From Blasia pusilla (taxonomy: Eukaryota; Marchantiophyta; Marchantiopsida; Blasiales), in NCBI GenBank assembly GCA_050084515.1, contig CM114274.1, forward strand, positions 3,038,001-3,102,000: DNA of 64,000 nt, read 5' to 3'. The position numbers and the translations under genes are program-made. The notes below the pieces were generated by a model. The model worked only from the letters and a program-made list of their open reading frames with translations. It searched no databases and had not been told where the DNA came from. Of this stretch, positions 55,273 through 64,000 are shown piece after piece; positions within the stretch are counted from its first letter, which is position 1, and each line of letters begins with the position of its first letter.

Positions 55273-58153
55273 TTTCCAATAAGCCAAGGATATACTTGAA
55301 TATATAATATGTGACACCATCATATGTACTTGCATATGTATGATTTGTACTAAGCATCGATCCCCTTGAATTCTAAATTATGGCAATAATTGATTCCAAA
55401 ATAGGAATAGAAAACAAATTCAATGGATTCCACAAAGGTTCTTTTGCATTACTTCCCTCTTAGATTCCTCTTTTATGGGATTCAATTTTTAGAGTAGTGT
55501 AAATGGGACTCAATTCCCACTATCACCCACCATAAAACACTTGTTGCAAATCAACTTTCACATAAATCATCTTCACAAAAACTACAACGCTCTTATAGAA
55601 TTATAAAATCCTTCCTCTATCTAGTTGTACTATCATCATCATCAATTTAGTCCATAATTAAGTTATCCCAATTAAGCAAAAGGTGAGGTCACACACAACA
55701 TAAGTCATGGTCTCTATCATCCTAAATTGAACATAATACATGAAATATTCATACACTCTACTTTTGCAAAAGAGAAAATCCAATGATATATTTGATAACG
55801 GTAGTATCTACTTGCCTTCTAGCGCATGTCCACACAAAATCCTCTTGATTGATAACTCTAGAAGAATATTGGATCCACAATTAGCTATAGAGACCCTCTT
55901 ATTTCCCTCTTTGTTTCCCTATCTGCATGGTTATTTCATTCGAAAATCGGCATCTGCAAATTATTTACGGAACAGATATAGGCCATTATTCATTGTATTC
56001 TCATTAGAAAAGTCTTTGCATAAGTTGTATCAGTCAATAGCTTTATATTCCCGTAGCCAAACATTTCTATTTAAAAACAAATTAGACAAGCTAAAGAGGA
56101 ATCTTAGAGATCAAGATCTATATTGTCATCTTTCCAAATACTTAATAAGTCCTCAACTCCTAAGTAGCCTTGCTTGGTATAGGAGACATTTAACAACCCA
56201 AATGCAAGAAAAAAAAACTTGTGCCTCTATCTTCTTTTGAAACTATGATTGTGATATATGATCATGGTAGAGAATAAAATTTCCAATAGTTGAAGAATTA
56301 TGCAATAACATACGTTAAGATCATCTAGCCATGGCTTGAATTTTATGACATCCAAATTAGCGTTTGGAGGCTTCTCGACTACCTTCTAAACACTGAACTA
56401 GTTGAGTCTTTGGGACTCAATCTAAGTCTTTTGCTTGCAAATCTCACAATTGCAATTGCTTTAAGGTGAAGTAGAGGGCATACTCTACAACAAAAAGATA
56501 TTTTTGAGTAGTAAGTAGAGGGTACGTAGGGTCAAATTTCCTCTATGATATGATCAACATCAATAGGCTCTACTCATTGTATCATATGACAATGCAAACT
56601 TTCTCTATTCTACAATTATAACAGAATAGGTAATTGATGACGTTGTCCAATATTCATTGACTAGATAATATCTATTGCATCAAGAAGGAATAAAGTCTTG
56701 TGTAGAAAATTTAGGCACATTCTAAAGGTTCATCCAACCACGTGAAGGTTGGGTTCAACTTTAGCAACAAATTTTGGAGAATATGCACTTGGTCTCCCCA
56801 AGTGCATACCATCTTCCTAGGAATCCTCTTTCCCAAGACTTGACCAATCTTCCAAATTTTCTTGCCTAAATTGGAGCGCATTAGTTAGTTCTTCAAGACG
56901 TGTCCCTTAGCTCAAACTTGAAACACGACCAAACACGCATCACGATTAGTTTCTGGTTCAAGGGATTGAGTGGGTAGAAAGGGAGAATATTTACCCCATA
57001 GGTACTTTTGGGGTTATTCAAGGGAAAGCCACCTTCCCCATTGTGCTCCTCATGCAATTGATTTTTGCGCTCAACATTGCTTGCCCTGTCCCGGCAAGTA
57101 GCAGACACATATGTATGTGTGTCTCGCCTAGCATTTGTCGCGCGACTACTTCTTCCGCCCTTCCTAGTCTCACCACTAGATAGTATAGGTTTCAACTTTG
57201 GTCACACAAGGTCTTTCCTCCTTGGACTTACAATCATGACTCACTTCCCGAGTCCCCACTAGCGTGGGCGCCATAAACTTAGCAATTTATGACGCTTTTG
57301 CATGCGAGCTAAGCAAATATGATATTACTTCTATTCTAAGGGAGTATTTACTTACCAAGCAACTATATAAATGCAAGGAAGGTGTTTGTGTCATTAGGAA
57401 AAGAACCTAGAAACCCTTTTGTGGTCTTGGTTTTCCTCTACGGTAACCTCCAAACCCAAAAAGTAAACTATTCATTAACACACAAACCATGAGACGGACC
57501 TATTTCGAGCATTCTTTAGAACACCATTATGTTCTAACTTATTATATGTTAATTTTGCTACTATAAGGAGGCCATATGAATATACAACGAATTACTAACA
57601 TTGATCAAATTTTTGTTTGCTCAAGTATGCTCTAAAATCATAACCAATATGTTCACTTGATATCGATACACAGACCACACGTTGCCTTGGGCTTGAGGGT
57701 TTAGATGATATCAAACTTAAGCTAGTTTTTGGTGTAGTGGTGAATCAATATGTGTCTTCAATAGAGGCTACTCAAAAATTAATGCAGATTCATATAATAT
57801 ATAGGTTGCAAGCTACGCATTATACTGATAATTTTACACCAAGTCCAAGAAATTTGGTTTATAAGAATGCCTCAATTCCTTGTATACACCCACCTTGCTC
57901 TATTCCAGTAGGCCTTAGACTCTTAAGGACGTCATATTTACTCAGTGTTGGTCACAACAAGATCTACTCAAGGCTTACCCTTAAAAACCAGATTATGTTG
58001 TTGGTTTGGATAGACTATGTAATGTTGTGTGTTGGACAACACACAATTTTAGACTTACAGACTTTCACCTTTTGCATCAATGGAATGATTTTTTCTTCGT
58101 GGTTCTTCTAATTCATGTCACTTTTCTAATTGATGTTTCTCTTTCATCATCTA
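55273..58153. other. AT-rich interval, nothing recognised
   Basis: Open frames (for example 55,740-56,240 plus, 166 codons) lack known motifs. Composition and short words suggest old repeat debris. Confidence 0.5.
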
Positions 58154-59577
58154 TGTCGTGCGTCTACTCCTCTAGAACGTCAATCTCATATGTTGCGGAA
58201 GTGTACGCTCAGTAGGTCACGTTCACTCAATTGATCTGCATCCAAATACACTATCATTAGTCTTGGTTTGAGTTAGCCAGCCTTCCAACTCATCAAGTTC
58301 ACAACTTGGCCATACATCAAGCTCAACAAGTCCAAACCCTTCCTTCCCAACACAGGCAAGTCTTCCTAGACTTTGAATAGGCTTTGTGGATAGTCCAGGC
58401 ACCTAAAATGAGGCTCACACATCTAGCGGTCCCAAGTGTCCAATGGACCTTGCATTAGTTCCTAACTGAGACTCAAGAAATGAGTCGCGGGTTGGAATCC
58501 AAGGGCGACTTCCGAAATTCCTTTCCTTGGACTTGGCTTGGATTTTGCACCCCATTGCCAACTTCTCCATCCATTCTGTGTCCTTGCTTTGCCCCACGGC
58601 TCACCAGAGTGGAGTGCAGATCTCAAGCACCCTTGGAGACCCTCCCCCTTGTATATGCTTCTGAGGTTCTCATACCTCCTCCTACCTTTGAGAAAGTACT
58701 CTTGGGCCACTCCTTTTGGCCCTCAACTCAACTGTCCTTCTGACCGTTTTTGGTCAATTTTTGGTCTCTGCTCATGCGTTTGTCTAGCCCTTTGGTGCAT
58801 TGGAATTGGCTTTTCATAAGCTTTCCAATGCCACCTTATTTGTCCCAAATTCATCTTGGGTTTGGCCATTATGACCTAAAATAGCATAAAACTCTGAATG
58901 TTAGTCAAGTTCCAATTTTGATTCTCATCCTCTTTAGAAACCCACTCTTCTTAGACTTGACTCTACTCAAGTCTTGGTTTGCATTTGGTCTAGGTTTCTT
59001 GAGTCCTGACCATTAACACATGAAACACTAAACCTTATTTGTGTCTCACATCTCATGCAAGGTGGCACACGGAAAAAGTTTGTGTCCACAGACATATCCA
59101 TGTCTGCGAACTTATGTCTGTCTTATGGACTTACATGTCTGTGCGGGCCTGGGTACCTGAGGTGGGACCCGCATCCAAGCCTGCACCCAAGCTCGTCCGC
59201 ATCTCGCATCCGTTCGCGTAGCCCGCAGCCTAGCCAAGGGCGGGCTCGGTGCGGGCTAAAGGCCCGCAAAATTTCGGTCCAACCCTAAATTTTGCGTCTA
59301 CCCGCAAAATTTTGGTCGGCGCTTGCCCGCTTGGAACCCTGACCTGCCCGCATCTGCGCAAAATTTGGACCCAGGCTCCGTGAGCTCAAGTCTACGTGGC
59401 GGGCTCCGAGGAAGGCTTGGGTGTAGTCTAGGCATGTCCGAGGACATGTCCGTTTCCGTGCAACCTTGATCTCATGTCTCCTTCAAGAGACTTCTCCAAC
59501 TCACATCCATCATAGTGTGAGCCTACTAAAGTCATGATGCTTCGCATCAACGCACATTTGTTAATGAAAGTCACAGC
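58154..59577 (+). repeat. Family Z LTR-like copy 5, carrying an hAT-like insertion
   Basis: It starts TGTCGTGCGTCTACTCC and is collinear with 36,805-38,540. It is interrupted at 59,058-59,468. Confidence 0.7.
59058..59468. mobile_element. Non-autonomous hAT-like element, 411 bp, with 8-bp target duplication
   Basis: Flanked by ATCTCATG at 59,050-59,057 and 59,469-59,476. Ends CAAGGTGGCACACGGAAA and, complemented, CAAGGTTGCACGGAAAC. An 8-bp duplication with a short CA-starting inverted repeat fits the hAT superfamily. No transposase. Confidence 0.82.
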
Positions 59578-62570
59578 AATCTAGTTCACTGCAATGGACA
59601 TATCTTCATGAATGTCTCCATCATGGGATTATAGTAAGTTTTTATAATGTTAAAGACCTTATAAACCCCATGCCTTCTAAAATCTCTAGAGTAGTGTCCA
59701 TGTCATTGAGATGATTGCCAAAGCCTATGATATTCTAAAACCAAAGCTTGGCTTAGACATTGGAGCAATGAGAAAGTTTCACTACATCCTATGTAGATAG
59801 TGCAAAACAAATTCTAGATATTGATGGATATAATCTACCGGATCCATTAATTCTAAATGATGAGCAAAGGGTTCTCTACAATAGCCACTTTGAAATTTGG
59901 ACCAGTAGTCCTTAAAGGACCTCTTCGTTGTGATAAGACTTATTTTATGTAAAAGTATTGGAAGGTGAGCAATATGTATCCATTATTGACAATAACCACT
60001 TAATTAGTCAAGTTTAATTGTGGGACTCAAATTTTCAATGTATTAATATAGATGGGCTTGTAACATGTAGTACTATATTTTGTATGCTCTCAGTGGTTTA
60101 TTTTAGGTGTACATGAGACTTTATTGATCTTAAATTTCTTTCAATCGAAACTCATCAATAACTTCCTTCCATTGTGACTCTTAGAAATTCTAAAAGAAGC
60201 ATTGAGGTCCAAAAATATAGAGTTTAAATAGACTTCCCTAATTAGAAAGCATGGGGCAAGATTTTCCAATCTTATTTTTGGTGGAATAACATTAGATAAG
60301 CTTCACATACTTAGGCATGAGATGCATTCACCCATTGGTATGCTTCTTGATTTATCGTCTACTAAGGCAACACATTTTCTTGAATAGATGAAAGAAACTC
60401 ATGATGCTAGTGAATCACATGAGTTTCAGTCCCTACCAATAGATCTACGGATCTTAAGAATCCTCACGAAGTTCCCCTTCTACCAGACTACCACACTTTG
60501 ATGATGTCATAATCCTATCCTCTACTCCATGGCTTCCAAAACCCAAACCTTCATCTTCTGCTATAGCATATGATCCTTTTGTATAGTACTTACCAATGAA
60601 TGGAGTAACCAATTTTTCTAATGTACTTTCATGCATGTCATTTTGTATCCTCAATATATAGGCACTCGGATTCTCTTGCATGTTTCCACCATGCTCATGC
60701 TACTAAGTTGAGCATTTAAGCACTTATTACATCAATAGTTCATATTTTTCCAACATTTGTATTCCAACTTCCAGGTGCTTCCAATTTCTTACTCATTTTG
60801 CTCATCTAATCCTCCAAGAAAATTGGAATTTTGTCCTTATGCAATTTTGAAATGCAAGCTAAGTTCTTATATTTAGAGGAAGAAGCACTTTGTTTATTCA
60901 TCCTTTATTCACTCTTTTTTTGCATATATATGTTTGTTGCTTATAGTGGCTACTTCTAATGGTGCAATTCCATTTCAGTATTTCAGCTCTCATTATGTTC
61001 TCTATTCAACTGATAAAGGCGGAAACCGATTAGTTCTATAACCATATTTGATCACTTATATTCAATGGCTTTGTGTCATTCCACTTTGTTTCTCAATTTT
61101 TTTCATTTTTTCACGGACAACAAGTTACGACATGTCATCTATCTCAACGTGAAGGATTGCATACATCTAGATATCATGCTCACGTCTACAACATTGCCAC
61201 TTCTAACTAGCAAAGACATATAGATTCTTAAGGATATAGGCTCATTATCAAAATATGAAGGACCAACTATCTCACTGAATGTTTTCTAGATTGTATCTGA
61301 TTCACTTAATGAAGTTAAGGTCAATGCATGAGAGTTTTCCAAACATATTTCAATGCTCAATCAATTGTTAGATTTGGCTACTAATAATAACCAACGTAAC
61401 TTAGATAATCTTAGCATCATTCATCAACAACTAAAAGATGCAAATTTCTCTAAAGATATTGCGCATTTGCTTGGAGATCACCCTAAACTCAACCTTCAAA
61501 TGAAAATAATTCAGTCAATGCTTAGACTATAGGAGCATCTCTCTGTTAGATATTAAATCTACCATCTTGTTCAATGAATACTTCTAAAGCTAGATTCACA
61601 TGTAGATGTACGTTGAGTAGCGGAAGTTTCCTTAGTGATTTGCTCACTGATACAATTTTGCACTTTAGATACACTTCCATGGTTTTCTCTCGACTCAAGT
61701 TTCTCACATTACATTTCATAAAGTAAATCATTCCCTTCTCATGTGTTATGTTCAATGTTTTTTGAATGATAAGTCTGGGATAAAACTTCTCGTACTACTA
61801 CACACGATCAGATGTATTCATAAAGACATACTTAGTCATTATATGCAATTATTTCACTAGCATCTAGTTTTAAAACAACTTTAGAATTATATACACAAGA
61901 TGCAAAATTTTGATCCAAATTTTATTACGAAGTTGCAGAAGACTCCCACTTACTTTGCATCAAATACAAATAATCTATATTTTCTAAGTGCATATCAAAA
62001 CGACAATTCAGTGCATATGCACTCAATATAAACCCAAATTACTTGGCGAAGAAGGACACCAACAAGACATATCCATCACATACCTACCTTCTCTTTATAT
62101 GTTTACTTGAGTAACACGAGAAAATTATTGAATTAGGACTTCTCACTTCCGCTTTAACTTTTCTTCACATAAGGAATTCCACTTTTCCACACCCCTATCC
62201 ACCGGGTTAATTTTTTATTCATTAAACTTGATCATATGCATGCGAGTTAGGACCCGTGAGAGACCGTGCAATGCACGGTTCCTAGAAATAATTTATTAAA
62301 ACCCTATTTTACATGTTAGACATAATGTCAAGTGTCGTACATTCTTGAGTTTAAAAAGACACATGGAGAACGCTAAACCTATCTCCATTTGAGAAACACT
62401 ACTCGAATAATAATATAGATTACCCAAATAACAGATATATGATGAGCACTCTCTCTAATGCGAAATTTATTCATATGCAATTTTATCAAATAAAATAGTT
62501 ATCGTATTCTTTTGTTTAAAATTCAATTAGTGGAAAAATACTTTTTAAAAATGATAGTCTCTCACGCCGA
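59578..62570. other. AT-rich interval with one Helitron-like end
   Basis: No gene motif in any frame. One hairpin-CTAG end at 62,264-62,285. Confidence 0.5.
62264..62285 (+). mobile_element. Helitron-like 3' terminus
   Basis: Hairpin CCGTGC-AAT-GCACGG, then TTC, then CTAG. Similar hairpin-CTAG ends are widespread in plant repeats. The 5' end was not found. Confidence 0.4.
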
Positions 62571-64000
62571 GACCAGTAGATAAATAAAACAGTAGATTCT
62601 ATTCTAAGACTGCCAACCCTCGGAGCCCATTGGTTACCATGGTTAGGACCTGACGCCCGTCCTAACCAAATCCACCAATCACCGGGGCCTACCATGGTCA
62701 GTAAGCGAGGGATCGGTTCTGGTGAAAACCGGGTACCTAGAAACCCTTTAGGGTGATTTTTTGCATCCGGCGGACAAAGCCGGTACCGTGGATGCGAGAT
62801 CTGACACGCGGGGAACGGAAAGAGCTCGTCCCGTGTATGCCTTGGTGAGATAACACCACGTCACCCTCGCGCTATCCTACCACGCTTTCTGAGGAAGTAA
62901 ACTGTGCCACGTGGACTCCGTTGTGGCGTCGCTGCGAGCCTTATCCGATAGTGACCCTGGCGCAGCCGCGCAACTCCCATTCCGAGCGGTGATTATGACC
63001 CCCGTAATTCAAATCGGTACATAATCCTTACCGATAGATGCCGATCGGACGGCTTGTGATCCTGTTGGTCCCCACTGGAAGCGCCCGGCCTGATATCCGG
63101 GAGCAAGGATAGCGGGCGCCGGGCTTGATCCGGTCGTGATCCAAGCCCCCCAGGAGTGTGGGAGCACTCCTCCATCCCTGTGTACTAGGGCTCTGCTCCA
63201 GCCGGCTCCCGCACCACGCACTCCGTGCCTGCCCGGAGCGCTGCGACTGCCCGTCGGCAGTCGCGACCGGGGAGAACCGGGGTTACGTGTTGACCTAGCC
63301 GGTAGAAATTTAGAATTTCCGATTCACTTTGCCAATCAACGGCCAAAAACCGGCAGAATAGGGGGTCCTCCTTTGTATTTAAATCTCTTTAGCCGGCCGG
63401 AAAATATCCTAAATTATCGTTCTCGTCCATAAAGACCGGAAATGTAGCGGTTCTCGCCAAAAAACTACCCGGACCCTGGTCGCGACAAAGCTACTAGATA
63501 TCGGAGTCGCGCTCCGCATCCAGACTTCCCCACAATTGTGGTGCACTTGAGCGTCCGCCTTGAGGGGAATGAATGACTGAATGAATGAATGAATGGGGAG
63601 CGCTATCTGAGTGTCAGCTGAAGACGGTACGGGATCGATGTGCGGGAAGATCATCGGAATTGGAGGCCGATCGCTGCGAATGCCGCGCAGAATCCCGAGA
63701 GGCAGGGGTTTCTGATGTGAGGCAGCGGAGGGCGATTGCCGGAGGGAATGTGGTGGTGTAGGCGGAAGGGCGGAGTGCTGTGCGTGAGAAGCGGGCGATT
63801 CGTTGCCGCTTTGGAAGGGAAGAGGAATGGCAGGGCGAGCCAATCATCATTCTATATACACAGGAGAAGTGCTGGAGCTGAGGAGGTCGGGTGGAAGAGC
63901 CTAGGGTAGCCTAGATTCAGACTTCGGTCATCTCGTCGCCAATTCCGTTGGTCTGGCGGGTGGTTTGCTGGAGGCGCGTGAGTGTACCCCACTGGATATG
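62571..64000 (+). promoter_or_regulatory. GC-rich promoter-like region at the right edge
   Basis: A sharp rise in GC after 62.6 kb. It contains a G-box-like palindrome CCACGTGG (62,907-62,914), a GAAT tetranucleotide run (63,567-63,595) and TATATA at 63,853-63,858. The latter would start transcription to the right near 63,885, so a gene may lie beyond the window. Minus-strand open frames here (63,843-63,409) have no motif. Confidence 0.35.

Overview
This is nuclear DNA of a land plant. The evidence is spliced genes with GT-AG introns, a telo-box upstream of a plant-type methyltransferase gene, a calmodulin-like gene of plant type, and nested Ty3/gypsy, Mutator-like, hAT-like and Helitron-like elements. 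The species cannot be named from the sequence. A weak tektin-like stretch would fit a lineage with swimming sperm (bryophyte, lycophyte or fern), but this is unproven.

Layout. Positions 1-19,335 hold a minus-strand Ty3/gypsy retroelement (copy L). It is split by a 12.5-kb Mutator-like DNA transposon at 1,652-14,149, flanked by an 11-bp target duplication. Positions 20,300-23,001 hold LTR-like fragments, one with an inverted internal segment. Positions 24,000-33,500 are the gene island: an intact calmodulin-like gene (24,367-24,966), a long stretch without a clear gene, and a three-exon METTL21-type lysine methyltransferase gene (31,692-33,481). Positions 34,500-40,350 hold solo-LTR-like repeats, an hAT-like element and a Helitron-like end. 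Positions 40,355-55,272 are a plus-strand nest of Ty3/gypsy elements: Q (gag only), R (nearly full length, inserted in Q) and R2 (internally deleted but keeping integrase and a PHD finger). The rest is AT-rich repeat debris until about 62.6 kb, where a GC-rich promoter-like region begins and runs off the right edge.

The striking content is two unrelated transposable elements that each encode a DNA methyltransferase. The Ty3/gypsy family of copies L and R has a C5-cytosine methyltransferase domain between protease and reverse transcriptase. The Mutator-like element has a four-exon gene joining a ParB-like nuclease-type motif to a beta-class (N6-adenine or N4-cytosine) DNA methyltransferase. 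It sits divergently from a transposase with a WRKY/GCM1-like zinc-binding region, a DDE core and a SWIM finger. About 33 copies of a roughly 26-bp palindrome (arms CAACCCGTCGG and CCGACGGGTTG) fill the introns and intergenic parts of this transposon and no exon. That suggests binding or modification sites for one of its own proteins.

All these element genes are decayed. Most premature stops are TAG or TGA at positions where the sister copy or the family has CAG, CGA or TGG, as expected from deamination of methylated cytosine.
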